Origin: SAR86 cluster bacterium
Lineage (GTDB): Bacteria; Pseudomonadota; Gammaproteobacteria; Pseudomonadales; Pseudohongiellaceae
Length of the DNA stretch: 48,176 nt
Assembly (NCBI GenBank): GCA_002401885.1
Contig: NVUL01000051.1
Location: 1-48,176, forward strand
Reading direction: 5' to 3'
Shown here: positions 17,760 to 26,834 of the stretch, in pieces
Numbering within the stretch: position 1 is the stretch's first letter
How the letters are laid out: every line of letters begins with the position of its first letter
Made by a program: the position numbers and the translations under genes
The notes under the pieces: generated by a model
What the model was told of the DNA's origin: nothing
Database searches by the model: none
Seen by the model: only the letters and a program-made list of their open reading frames with translations

Positions 17760-19016
17760 ATGAATGCTACGCATCAACTTCGGCGCGAGTGTCGATTATG
17801 TCGGTCTGTCGATGTCGAAAAAGTCTTTTCACTCGCGGCTTCGCCACTAGCTAACGAGTTGTTGGTTGCGGCTGAAGACGCATCAGAGCAACAAAAATTC
17901 CCACTTGACCTCTACTTTTGTAAGCAATGCACACACTTGCAATTGTTTGACGTCATTAGCGCTGAGCGCCTGTTCAGTCACTATGTTTATGTATCGGGAA
18001 CGGCACCTTCTTTTAGAAAACACTTTGCGGAATACGCAGCGAAGATAATCGCGGATTACAAAGTTGAGCCCGATAGTCTTATTGTAGATATTGGCAGTAA
18101 CGATGGAACCTTATTATCTGCATTCAAAAATTCTGGGATGCAAGTACAGGGAGTTGACCCGGCTAAAGAAATTGCAGCAGATGCCAACGACAGGGGTATT
18201 GCCACCATCGTTGATTTTTTTAGCGTGGATATTGCCCGGCAAATCAAAAGCGCCAGAGGCATGGCGAAGGTCGTCGTTGCCAATAACGTTTTTGCTCATA
18301 TAGATGACTTAGAAGGAATCCTGTCCGGAATCGATGTTCTGCTTGCTGCCGATGGCATTCTGGTTATAGAGGTGTCCTACCTCAAGGATGTGATTGAGAA
18401 AACCCTGTTCGATACGATTTATCACGAGCACCTCGACTATCATTCTGTTGGTCCGCTGCAGTCTTTTTTTCTTAGTCACCAATTCGATATTGTCGATGTG
18501 TCTTCGATTGAATCTCACGGAGGATCGATACGCGTTGTGGCGCAGAAAAGCTCGGGTGGTTATGCGCAACAACCGTCTGTGGCAGCTTTTATTGCCGAAG
18601 AAGAATCACTAGGTTTGTTCTCGGCAGATACATTTCGCTCATTCGAGCACAAAATTAACAAGTTGGGGGACGAACTTAAAAGCCTCGTCGCATCAATTAA
18701 AAGCCAGGGCAAGTCCATTGCGGGATATGGCTTGCCAGCAAAGGCTACGACGTTAATGCATCAATTTGATATTGGTCCAGACGCCATTGATTACATCGTA
18801 GATGATAGTCCTTTGAAACAGGGCTTGTATTCTCCGGGCTATGGTATAGAGATAAATAGTAGCGACCGCCTGAAAGTAGATACGCCAGACTTTATTATTG
18901 TGCTGGCGTGGAATTTCGAGAAACCCATTATTGAAAACTTGGGTTGGTTTATTGAACAGGGAGGGACGATTATAGTTCCTTTGCCGGAACTAAAAGTAGT
19001 GAGGAAACATGACTAA
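17760..19016 (+). CDS. Zinc-finger sugar C-methyltransferase (NovU/TylCIII-like)
   Basis: A 418-residue protein with the three-part layout of sugar C-methyltransferases. An N-terminal zinc site has paired Cys (C11, C14 and C54, C57), a SAM fold starts at LIVDIGSNDGTLLSAF (107-122), and a C-terminal domain has GYGLPAKATTLMHQF and DDSPLKQGLYSPGYG. These enzymes add a methyl to a carbon of a 4-keto sugar nucleotide, producing branched sugars such as mycarose or noviose precursors. The central NNVFAHIDDLEGIL and YHEHLDYHS match the active-site region. The stop overlaps the next start by 8 nt. Confidence 0.87.
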   Translation: MNATHQLRRECRLCRSVDVEKVFSLAASPLANELLVAAEDASEQQKFPLDLYFCKQCTHLQLFDVISAERLFSHYVYVSGTAPSFRKHFAEYAAKIIADYKVEPDSLIVDIGSNDGTLLSAFKNSGMQVQGVDPAKEIAADANDRGIATIVDFFSVDIARQIKSARGMAKVVVANNVFAHIDDLEGILSGIDVLLAADGILVIEVSYLKDVIEKTLFDTIYHEHLDYHSVGPLQSFFLSHQFDIVDVSSIESHGGSIRVVAQKSSGGYAQQPSVAAFIAEEESLGLFSADTFRSFEHKINKLGDELKSLVASIKSQGKSIAGYGLPAKATTLMHQFDIGPDAIDYIVDDSPLKQGLYSPGYGIEINSSDRLKVDTPDFIIVLAWNFEKPIIENLGWFIEQGGTIIVPLPELKVVRKHD

Positions 19017-20076
19017 GAATTTTGTTGATTCAGATATTGTCAGTATTGCCGAAAGGCTGGAACCGTTCTATGAAGAGTTAGCGGGCAAAAATGTACTAAT
19101 GTGCGGCGGCGGCGGGTTTTTGGGCCGTTATTTTACGGCCGTATTCCAATATTTAAACCGAGAGATATTATCTGAGCCTTGCAAGTTAACGGTTCTGGAT
19201 AATTTCATCTCTGCCAACAATCCTTCATACGAGAGCGGTGAAAGGGACAACGTCACTTTCGTTCACCACAATATCGTCGAACCTTATGAGACAGATATTA
19301 CTTTCGATTACATCATTCAGGCTGCTGGTATAGCCAGTCCCTTTTATTATCGCGCCTTCCCGCTGGAAACTATTGAAGTCTCGGTGTCGGGTACCAAGCA
19401 GATGCTGGAAATGGCCAAGCGCATGGGTGCCCGCTTGATGTTTTTTAGCAGCTCGGAAATTTATGGGGATCCTGACCCAAAATATATTCCAACACCGGAA
19501 AGTTATCCGGGCAGCGTTTCATGTCTGGGTGCCAGGGCATGTTATGACGAGAGTAAACGTTTAGGTGAAACGCTCTGTCGGGTCTATCATACCCATTTCG
19601 GTGTGCACACCAACATGGTCAGGCCCTTTAATGTTTATGGTCCCGGAATGGGAGAACTCGATTATAGGGTGTTGCCCAATTTTGCAAGCAAAGCCAAATC
19701 TGGCTCAGCCTTCCATATTTATGGGGATGGACGTCAGACTCGGACCTTCTGCTATATCAATGATGCGATCGTGGGTTTTATGCATGTGTTGCTTAGGGGT
19801 GTGCCGGGTGAACCCTACAATATCGGCAACCCAAAACCCGAAATTTCAATGGCAGATTTAGCGGGACAAATAAAGTCACTGCTAAATATTTCCAATGAGG
19901 TGAATTTGGTAGGGTATCCCGATAGTTACCCTGCGGATGAGCCGAATCGCCGTTGTCCCGATATTTACAAGGCTAGGACACAGCTAAGTTATGAACCGCA
20001 AATATCGCTGGAGGAGGGGCTGGAACGTTTCTTTGCTTGGACTCAGGTCCACTTCGTTGGCGACGAAAACTTATAG
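19009..20076 (+). CDS. Extended SDR, UDP-glucuronate decarboxylase-like
   Basis: A 355-residue NAD-dependent sugar-nucleotide enzyme: glycine motif GGGGFLG (33-39), catalytic serine region FSSSEIYGDP (146-155) and ACYDESK (177-183). The PESYPGSVSCLGARACYDESKR pattern is very like UDP-xylose synthases ([22 protein letters not shown]), so decarboxylation or 4-oxidation of UDP-glucuronate is plausible. A UDP-glucose dehydrogenase gene at 34004 could supply UDP-glucuronate. However, linkage to a C-methyltransferase leaves open a 4,6-dehydratase or epimerase acting on another nucleotide sugar. Confidence 0.78.
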   Translation: MTKNFVDSDIVSIAERLEPFYEELAGKNVLMCGGGGFLGRYFTAVFQYLNREILSEPCKLTVLDNFISANNPSYESGERDNVTFVHHNIVEPYETDITFDYIIQAAGIASPFYYRAFPLETIEVSVSGTKQMLEMAKRMGARLMFFSSSEIYGDPDPKYIPTPESYPGSVSCLGARACYDESKRLGETLCRVYHTHFGVHTNMVRPFNVYGPGMGELDYRVLPNFASKAKSGSAFHIYGDGRQTRTFCYINDAIVGFMHVLLRGVPGEPYNIGNPKPEISMADLAGQIKSLLNISNEVNLVGYPDSYPADEPNRRCPDIYKARTQLSYEPQISLEEGLERFFAWTQVHFVGDENL

Positions 20077-20993
20077 TGTCGAGACGATTAGCCTTGGTAG
20101 GGGTGGGAAAGTGGGGCGCAAACTTTCTGAAGACCATCGTTGCCTCCGGGCAGGATGAGATTAGATTTATTGTTAGCTCAAAATCGCGGCAACAACTTGA
20201 CGCGATTGCTGCGAACCAAGCGGTCCTGCTAACAGATATTTCCCTAATTGATAGCTATGTCAACGAAATCGACGGAGTTATTGTTGCTACACCTCCTGCG
20301 GTTAGAGCAAATATTGTAGAGCAATTGTTGCGCTTAGGGCTGCCAGTGCTGGCCGAAAAACCGTTGAGCCTCCAGCGGGACGACAGCCTAAAACTCATAG
20401 AGCTGGCGCGATCCTCGGGAGTGCCGCTCGTCGAGGATTTCATTCACTTGTTTAGCTGGCCTTATATAAAGTTAAACGAGCAATTGAGCCATGACTCGCC
20501 TATAGAGATTGAGTCGAGAGGCGGAAATCGCGGTCCTTATCGTGACTACTCTCCGCTTTATGACTACTCACCCCACGACTTGGCGATGATATTACAAATA
20601 TTTGATTGTATGCCCGACAGCATTTCCCTAGAGCTGCAAAATATTGAGGGTGAACTTGCGTTTGGTGCAAATATAGTCTTGGGTTTCGGGCAGCTGGGAC
20701 AGGCCAAAATATTCAACTCAAATACTAGCAGTGCCAAAGAGAGGCTCTTTGTGCTTCGGCAGGGAGAGCAGTGCTGGGAGTACGACGATACTAGTGACAT
20801 AAAACTGACGCTTAATGGTATTTCGCAGAGTAGTTCATTGTCTTCTTCCAGTTCGATCCAGCTAGCTCTGGACTACTTTTGCGGGCGTAAGGAATTCTAT
20901 AAACAAGAAAAAATGCTGTGGCTCAGTAAATCTGTTGCTGAAATCTTGTATCGATTGGAATTACAATACGCTGAGCTGATTAAAAACCATTAG
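20076..20993 (+). CDS. Gfo/Idh/MocA family oxidoreductase
   Basis: Start set at GTG 20076, which shares one base with the preceding TAG, giving 305 residues beginning at the Rossmann fold (RRLALVGVGKWGANF). The frame is open upstream but that part overlaps the SDR gene. The cofactor-side motif LAEKPLSL and the catalytic-type YSPHDLAMIL histidine are present. Such enzymes oxidise or reduce hydroxyl/keto groups of nucleotide sugars with NAD(P). A run of serines (SSSLSSSSSIQ) lies near residue 260. It is coupled to the UXS-like SDR. Confidence 0.85.
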   Translation: MSRRLALVGVGKWGANFLKTIVASGQDEIRFIVSSKSRQQLDAIAANQAVLLTDISLIDSYVNEIDGVIVATPPAVRANIVEQLLRLGLPVLAEKPLSLQRDDSLKLIELARSSGVPLVEDFIHLFSWPYIKLNEQLSHDSPIEIESRGGNRGPYRDYSPLYDYSPHDLAMILQIFDCMPDSISLELQNIEGELAFGANIVLGFGQLGQAKIFNSNTSSAKERLFVLRQGEQCWEYDDTSDIKLTLNGISQSSSLSSSSSIQLALDYFCGRKEFYKQEKMLWLSKSVAEILYRLELQYAELIKNH

Positions 20994-21101
20994 CGTTTTG
21001 TAAAGCTAATAGATGGTTAATAACCGGCTAGAAAATGATACAGGCAACTCTTCTCGAGCTTATTTGAAGAAGAGTGTAAAAATATAAAACGGAAGCATGA
21101 A

Positions 21102-23093
21102 ATGCAGAAACCCAAAGTATGTCTAGTCGGAGTTGGACATTTTGGAAAGTCACACCTTCAAGAGTGGTTGAAGCTGCAGGAGCATGGGAGGGTGGAAATA
21201 AGTGCGCTGGTTGCGGAGACAGATGAGTCAGAGTCAGAACTGGCAGCGCAATACTCTGTACCGGTTTACACCTCATTGGATGCACAGCTGCTGGAAAAAA
21301 TAGACATCGTAGATATTGTTACTCCCGCGGCATCCCAGCTAGATATGATAAAAAAATGCCTCCCGCACTGCTTTGTGCTGGTTGAAAAGCCGTTGGTTAC
21401 CTCAATTGATGAGCTGAATCTCCTGGATGAACTGCTGAGTCGCTACCCAAATAAATTGATGCTCGGGCACAATTATAGATTTAATCCGGTGGTGAAAATA
21501 TTGCAGGAGCTGGTTATGGCGCGTGAGCAGTTGCCCTCGCTGGTTGAAGTTACAATGCTGAATGTGAGCGCTGCTGAAGTAGATTTGAACCCCAACCTAG
21601 AATACGTCGACGCTTTTGACATCATGGATTACCTGTTTGGACTGGATTCTACAATTGAAAGCTCCCATAGCGTAGCAAATACCCATCAGGTGAGTATTCG
21701 CTACGGGGATTCACTTCACTGTGTTATGAACCTCGGATGGCATAATAAGCCCAGCAAGCGAAGTATTCATATTGTCTATCCAGATGCAGATATCAGCTGC
21801 GATCTGTTTCGCTACTCCATTAAAATATCCAGTGATAATCACTTAGAGACTATCAATCTTTCCCACGAGAGAACCTCGTTGCGCGATGAGATGATATCCT
21901 TCTTGGATTTTGTTAGTAGCCAGTCCGAAAACCTTGTGCCGCCCGATCTTGCTACCCGACCACTACGTACTGCGCTGCGCACCACACCAAAGAAAAGGAC
22001 TAACGGGCGACCTCGCGCGGCCATTATAGGTGGAGGTGTTTTCGGCACTAACTGTGCATTGGAAATGAACCACTTTTGTGATGTGTCAGTTTTTGAGCGA
22101 CATGAAAATCTGATGGAGGAAGTTTCCTTTGTTAATCAGTGGCGACATCACTCTGGATTTCACTACCCTCGCAGTTACGACACTATCCAGGAAATACGCT
22201 CGACCAAAAACGACTTTGAAGAATTGTATAACGACGCTGTGATCCGAGATAATATTTCATATTTCTGCCCCTCGGCTACCGGGGTGGAAATTCCCGCCGA
22301 GCGTTACCTAGCCGCTTGCTCCAGTAACTACCTGTCCTATTCCATCGAGTATCCTCCGGCGGGTATTGTCGATCGGGATGCTATTAGCGTCTCCATTAAA
22401 ACTGACGAAGGTGTATACGATTTTTATAAGTTGCGCGATATGATTGAGCGGCGACTAGCAGCGGCGGAAAACACCAATGTTTTTGTTGGCGCCAATATCG
22501 TTGATGCGGAAATATTGCCAGATGGCAGGAAAAAGCTGTCGATTGAACGTAACGGGGAAATTAAAACTGAGGTCTTCGATTATCTGATCAATGCTACTTA
22601 CTCTAATAGAAACCTACTGGCAAAATGGTTTTCCTTTCCAGTGGAGAAGCTTCGTTTTGACCTCTATGAAATGCTAGTCGTGCGTCTGCCTATTGAGCAG
22701 TTGTGTGTGACAATAATCGATGGGCCTTTTACCAGCATAGTTGGAATGGGGCACGATAATCTTTTTCTTGTATCCCATATTCATGACTCTGTATTAAAAA
22801 GCCAGGTCACTGAGGATGGTATGCCTCCCGATTGGGGTGAAATCCAATCCAATAGTCACAATATGTTATTGAGCGCATCCAAATATATACCCGTGTTGAA
22901 ACAAGCAGAAATAGTAGAGTCCCGTTACGCAACTCGTGCTGTCAATGCTTTTGCGAGGGACTTCGATGCACGGCCCACGGTGATTCGCAATCACGGTTTC
23001 GATTGCTGGTCAGTGATGGGCGGGAAAATAATTACCTGTGTCAGCAATGCCCGGGAAATCGCAACAACCATTGAGAGGTCACTACGCGTATGA
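21102..23093 (+). CDS. Gfo/Idh/MocA - FAD-dependent oxidoreductase (DAO-like) fusion
   Basis: A 663-residue two-domain enzyme. Residues 1-295 are a Gfo/Idh/MocA unit: Rossmann VCLVGVGHFGKSH (6-18), VEKPLVT (94-100), LGHNYRFNP (121-129). At the usual catalytic His of the H-D-x-x-D stretch this copy appears to have Phe172 (DAFDIMDYLFG). After a basic linker (286-304) a second Rossmann begins, AAIIGGGVFGTNCAL (306-320), with an acidic strand end (SVFERHE), and a DAO-type body including VNQWRHHSGFHYPRS (about 344-358) and a C-terminal FAD-contact-like GGKIITCVSNA. No linker stop or frameshift: one continuous frame. It overlaps the aminotransferase start by 4 nt. I infer linked oxidation/transamination chemistry on a sugar. 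Confidence 0.82.
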   Translation: MQKPKVCLVGVGHFGKSHLQEWLKLQEHGRVEISALVAETDESESELAAQYSVPVYTSLDAQLLEKIDIVDIVTPAASQLDMIKKCLPHCFVLVEKPLVTSIDELNLLDELLSRYPNKLMLGHNYRFNPVVKILQELVMAREQLPSLVEVTMLNVSAAEVDLNPNLEYVDAFDIMDYLFGLDSTIESSHSVANTHQVSIRYGDSLHCVMNLGWHNKPSKRSIHIVYPDADISCDLFRYSIKISSDNHLETINLSHERTSLRDEMISFLDFVSSQSENLVPPDLATRPLRTALRTTPKKRTNGRPRAAIIGGGVFGTNCALEMNHFCDVSVFERHENLMEEVSFVNQWRHHSGFHYPRSYDTIQEIRSTKNDFEELYNDAVIRDNISYFCPSATGVEIPAERYLAACSSNYLSYSIEYPPAGIVDRDAISVSIKTDEGVYDFYKLRDMIERRLAAAENTNVFVGANIVDAEILPDGRKKLSIERNGEIKTEVFDYLINATYSNRNLLAKWFSFPVEKLRFDLYEMLVVRLPIEQLCVTIIDGPFTSIVGMGHDNLFLVSHIHDSVLKSQVTEDGMPPDWGEIQSNSHNMLLSASKYIPVLKQAEIVESRYATRAVNAFARDFDARPTVIRNHGFDCWSVMGGKIITCVSNAREIATTIERSLRV

Positions 23094-24205
23094 TAGACCT
23101 ACTTATTGAGTCCGCCTCCAACGACATGTTGGTAGGCGGTGATGGCCGCTCTTATATTGACTTCCAGTCGGGCTATGGATCGGTCATCGTTGGGCATCGT
23201 AACAAGGCGGTGGTTGAAGCGCTGACAGCACAAGCGGATAAGTTATGGATCGCTGGCAAGTGCCAGCATAACCAGCTAGAACAGGCTCGCCAGCTGATCC
23301 AGTCTTTCCTGAATCCAGAATACTCGGTGGCAGAGTTGTATTCCACGGGTATGGAAGCACTCGAATTCAGCCTGCGGTTGGCGGCAGTGCAAACGGGGAA
23401 AAAAGCCTTTGCGGGTTTTTCTCTTAGTATGCATGGAAAATCCTTGGCCACATCCTCGTTATCCTGGGACAACGGTTTCGCTCTCCCAAACTTTCATCGA
23501 TTGCCCTTTGTGGACTCCCTACCAGAGCCAGAGCTTCTCGCTCAGATCGAAAGATTATTTGAATCGGGAACGATAGCTGCATTCTTTATTGAGCCCATTC
23601 AAGGGACAGCGGCTGGGCACCAGGCTTCCCCAGACTTCTATCGTTCGTTGATAGCACTTTGTGCAGCCTACAATGTTATTAGTGTGGTTGATGAGGTTCT
23701 TACCGGTTTTTTCCGTGCTGGATATGCGTCTTTTTCCCTAGACCATGATATGTCCCCGGACGTTATTATTTTTGGAAAAAGTATTGGTAACGGCTTTCCA
23801 GTCTCGGCTGTGTTGGTAAAAAATAGCATTGAGGTCACGCCCGCTATGCTTCCCAGCAGTACTTATTCCGCAAATCCTTTAGCCTGCGCAGTGGTTTGCG
23901 CTACGCTAAAAGAAATTACTCGGCTGCAGGTAAGCGAAAAAGTCGGTGTTATTCAGGCGCGAGTGCTCGAATGCATTACTCCTTTGAAAGAGGAGGGCTA
24001 TGGTTTGCGGGGTAGCGGTGCGCTGTGGGTCATAGAGCCTCCCGCTGGAGTCAGTGCGGGGCAATTGGGCGAAGCCATATTGGAAGCCGGCGTGGTAACC
24101 TCCTATACCGATCGATATATTCGTTTGCTTCCTACAGCTACAATTACCGAAATAAATTTAAACGCTGGCCTAGAAAAGGTGTTGGAAACGTGTTTGGGTT
24201 ATTAG
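23090..24205 (+). CDS. Class III PLP-dependent aminotransferase
   Basis: A 371-residue fold-type I enzyme, shorter than the usual ~430. Motifs: YIDFQSGYGSVIVGHRN (22-38), YSTGMEALEFSLRLA (84-98), IEPIQGTAAG (167-176), VVDEVLTGFFRAG (199-211; D201 binds the PLP ring nitrogen) and the Schiff-base lysine K230 (IIFGKSIGNGFPVSA). It would convert an aldehyde or ketone to an amine, resembling glutamate-1-semialdehyde or omega-amino acid aminotransferases. Its coupling by a 4-nt overlap to the FAD fusion suggests the two act in sequence on one substrate, perhaps an amino sugar or an amino-acid substituent. Confidence 0.87.
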   Translation: MIDLLIESASNDMLVGGDGRSYIDFQSGYGSVIVGHRNKAVVEALTAQADKLWIAGKCQHNQLEQARQLIQSFLNPEYSVAELYSTGMEALEFSLRLAAVQTGKKAFAGFSLSMHGKSLATSSLSWDNGFALPNFHRLPFVDSLPEPELLAQIERLFESGTIAAFFIEPIQGTAAGHQASPDFYRSLIALCAAYNVISVVDEVLTGFFRAGYASFSLDHDMSPDVIIFGKSIGNGFPVSAVLVKNSIEVTPAMLPSSTYSANPLACAVVCATLKEITRLQVSEKVGVIQARVLECITPLKEEGYGLRGSGALWVIEPPAGVSAGQLGEAILEAGVVTSYTDRYIRLLPTATITEINLNAGLEKVLETCLGY

Positions 24206-24299
24206 TAACATTAATCCGTCTCATCAGTAGTCCTATGGTGGCGGTAACTGGGGGTGATTAGTTGCACTTATTTAGACTTGATTTGGCAAAAACACTCCC

Positions 24300-25493
24300 A
24301 TGAATGAGCTCCGCGCCACTGCTGAGACTATTGTTCCTAATGACACGTCCTCGCTCAAGGTGGCGATGGCCTGCCCGGGTGTTGGACTAGTGCAACGTGG
24401 CTTTGAACGAATGTTTCGCGATTTATTCGACCTTCTCGAACATGACTTGAATGTTCGCCTTTTTAAGGGTGGCGGCCCTTCACGTGCGCACGAATCCAAA
24501 TTACTATTTATCTCCAGGAACGGTTGGTTTTTGCGTTGGTTTCCCATCCATAAGTTGGTCGGTCGAACTACGCAACACGTTGAATGCTTTACGTTCGCTA
24601 TTAGTTTGCTAATCGCAATACGAGGTGAGGGGTATGATGTTGTTCATTGCACAGATCCACCTCTAGCGCGAATACTCTATAAACTTAGGAAGCTCTTTGG
24701 CTTAAAGTTCCGTTTGCTCTACACCGAAGCTTGCGCGATGCCTGCTAGTGATTGCCCTCCAGCAGATCATATGCACCAAATTTCTAAGGTAACTTTTGAC
24801 GAAGCAGTGGAATTTGGGATTCCGGAGCCATATATGACGGTAATACCTTTGGGTTTCTATCCTGAAAATTTTTCTGTGACGGCTTCTAAAAACGAACTGA
24901 GGGAAAAATACGGTTTGGCTGAGGGTACTTTTGTTATTTTATGCTTGGCTGCGATTAACCGATATCACAAACGAATTGACTATCTAGTCGATGAATTTAA
25001 ATCCATAGAAGGCGATGTACTATTATGGATTGATGGCAGCCTCGATCAAGGTGACCCGGATCTTATTCAATATACGAAAGATGCGTTAGGAGATCGATGC
25101 CGAGTTACTTTGTTGCCAACCAGCGAAGTGGGGGAGTTGTTCAAAGTGGCTGACCTGATGGTTCATACCTCACTCTTTGAGGCTTTTGGTCTGGCGATGG
25201 TTGAAGGTGCCTCAACAGGATTGCCGGTATTGACGCACAATGCGAAGCATTATCTTTGGTTGATGGACAATAAAGATAGCGCAATAGATATGAGCCGTAG
25301 TGGAAATTTATCTGATCGGCTAAATGAATTAATAGCGGACAGGCAGCAACTTGTGCCTATGAGTAAAAGTGAGCAAATTCGAGAACGGTATAGCTGGGTG
25401 GGACTAAGAAGCAGCTACCTCGAAGTCTATTCAAAATTGGCCGCTTTGCCAGTAGAAGGTATCGGCATAGCTGACCGCTTTGGTTTGAAGTAG
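24300..25493 (+). CDS. GT4-like glycosyltransferase
   Basis: A 397-residue GT-B protein. DVVHCTDPPLARILYKLRK marks the N-terminal domain, VIPLGFYPENF the hinge, LAAINRYHKRIDYLV the start of the C-terminal nucleotide-binding domain, and HTSLFEAFGLAMVEGASTGLPVLTHNA the E-x7-E donor site. It is a cytoplasmic sugar transferase whose donor could be the modified sugar made by the preceding genes. The gap to the aminotransferase is 94 nt. Confidence 0.87.
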   Translation: MNELRATAETIVPNDTSSLKVAMACPGVGLVQRGFERMFRDLFDLLEHDLNVRLFKGGGPSRAHESKLLFISRNGWFLRWFPIHKLVGRTTQHVECFTFAISLLIAIRGEGYDVVHCTDPPLARILYKLRKLFGLKFRLLYTEACAMPASDCPPADHMHQISKVTFDEAVEFGIPEPYMTVIPLGFYPENFSVTASKNELREKYGLAEGTFVILCLAAINRYHKRIDYLVDEFKSIEGDVLLWIDGSLDQGDPDLIQYTKDALGDRCRVTLLPTSEVGELFKVADLMVHTSLFEAFGLAMVEGASTGLPVLTHNAKHYLWLMDNKDSAIDMSRSGNLSDRLNELIADRQQLVPMSKSEQIRERYSWVGLRSSYLEVYSKLAALPVEGIGIADRFGLK

Positions 25494-25576
25494 TTCATAT
25501 GCTTGATCTATGTTAGCTGTTCTTTGAGATTCAAAACACCGCACCAAATTACTGAATTTTTTCAGAATAATTAGCA

Positions 25577-26770
25577 ATGGATAATATTATGAAGTTTGCA
25601 ATTATTGGGGATAGGGGAATACCAGCTAGGTACAGCGGCTTTAGTACCCTTATTGAACAAATGGCTACCCGCATGGTAAATGAATACGGGATTGACGTGA
25701 CGATATATTGTCGCAGTAATTATTACGAGGACCGGCCAAAATATTATAATGGCGTCAGGTGTGTTTACCTACCGGCCCCCGGAGGGAAGAGTTTAGAGAG
25801 CATCATTCACAGTAATTTGTCGATTTTGCATGCAACGTTTTGCTCCTATGATGTCGTTTTAGTGCTTGATCCTGGTAATGGCCCGTTTGTTCTGCCCCTG
25901 CGCATTCGCGGGTTTCCTATCCTCATGCACACTGATGGTATGGGCTGGAAACGACAAAAATGGAGCCCCTTTCAACAAAAATACTATAAGTGGTCAGAGA
26001 AAATTACCGCTTGGTTTAGCCATTGGTTGATTACAGACTCAAAAGCAATGCAGCAGTACTATGTGGACGAGTACCAGGCAGAAAGCAGCTTTATTCCCTA
26101 TGCGGGAGAAGTTGGCGACGGGCTCGATGATAGTATCTTGCGGGAGCACGGCCTTGAAAAAAATGCCTACTATCTCTGTTGTGCTAGGATAGAACCGGAT
26201 AACAACATTGACGTGGTTATACGGGAATACCGCCTCTCCAATAGTGATAAACCACTGATCGTAGTTGGCGATGCACGATACGATACCGCCTACGGAAGGG
26301 CGATTGCAGCAGAGAATGATGAGTCGGTACGCTGCATTGGTGGAGTCTACGAAAAAGATAAATTAAATGCACTGTTCGCTCACTCCTATGCATACTTACA
26401 CGGACATGAAGTGGGTGGAACAAACCCAAGCTTGCTCAATGCAATGCACAGGTCTGCGGCTCCGGTTGCGATGGATGTAGTCTTTCATCGAGAAGTAATG
26501 ACAGATGAAGGTTTGTTCTTTAGCAAGGAGCCCAATCAATTGGCTTCTATTATCCAGAATTTAGAACAAGACGAATCCGCGGTAACTCGTTTAAGAGCCT
26601 TGGCAAAACAGCGCTCTGATACCTATTACCGTTGGGACGCCGTGGTAGATGGCTATGTCAAAGTAATCTCAGTTCTCAAGGATAGCTATAAGGATAAGCA
26701 GGCATTGAAAAATCGCCTTGTACAAGAGGTATATCAGCCACTGGAATTTTATAACAAGGCAGAGCAGTGA
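25577..26770 (+). CDS. GT4-like glycosyltransferase (DUF1972-type N-terminus)
   Basis: A 397-residue protein with the N-terminus FAIIGDRGIPARYSGFSTLIEQ characteristic of DUF1972/rhamnosyltransferase-like enzymes, and a C-terminal GT1/4 half with CCARIEPDNNIDVVI, HGHEVGGTNPSLLNAMHR and acidic donor-site residues. An ATG at 25589 directly before the conserved strand is an equally good start (4 residues shorter). It transfers a sugar to the lipid-linked chain. Confidence 0.86.
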   Translation: MDNIMKFAIIGDRGIPARYSGFSTLIEQMATRMVNEYGIDVTIYCRSNYYEDRPKYYNGVRCVYLPAPGGKSLESIIHSNLSILHATFCSYDVVLVLDPGNGPFVLPLRIRGFPILMHTDGMGWKRQKWSPFQQKYYKWSEKITAWFSHWLITDSKAMQQYYVDEYQAESSFIPYAGEVGDGLDDSILREHGLEKNAYYLCCARIEPDNNIDVVIREYRLSNSDKPLIVVGDARYDTAYGRAIAAENDESVRCIGGVYEKDKLNALFAHSYAYLHGHEVGGTNPSLLNAMHRSAAPVAMDVVFHREVMTDEGLFFSKEPNQLASIIQNLEQDESAVTRLRALAKQRSDTYYRWDAVVDGYVKVISVLKDSYKDKQALKNRLVQEVYQPLEFYNKAEQ

Positions 26771-26834
26771 AGTTTTTCCCTGCCCCGTACGGGTTCAGAG
26801 CCGCCTGGCTATAAAACTAAATACTACAAAGACT

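Noticed and set aside
17277-17777. 166-codon minus-strand frame over the cupin gene
   Set aside because: Antisense shadow of a gene with clear cupin motifs.
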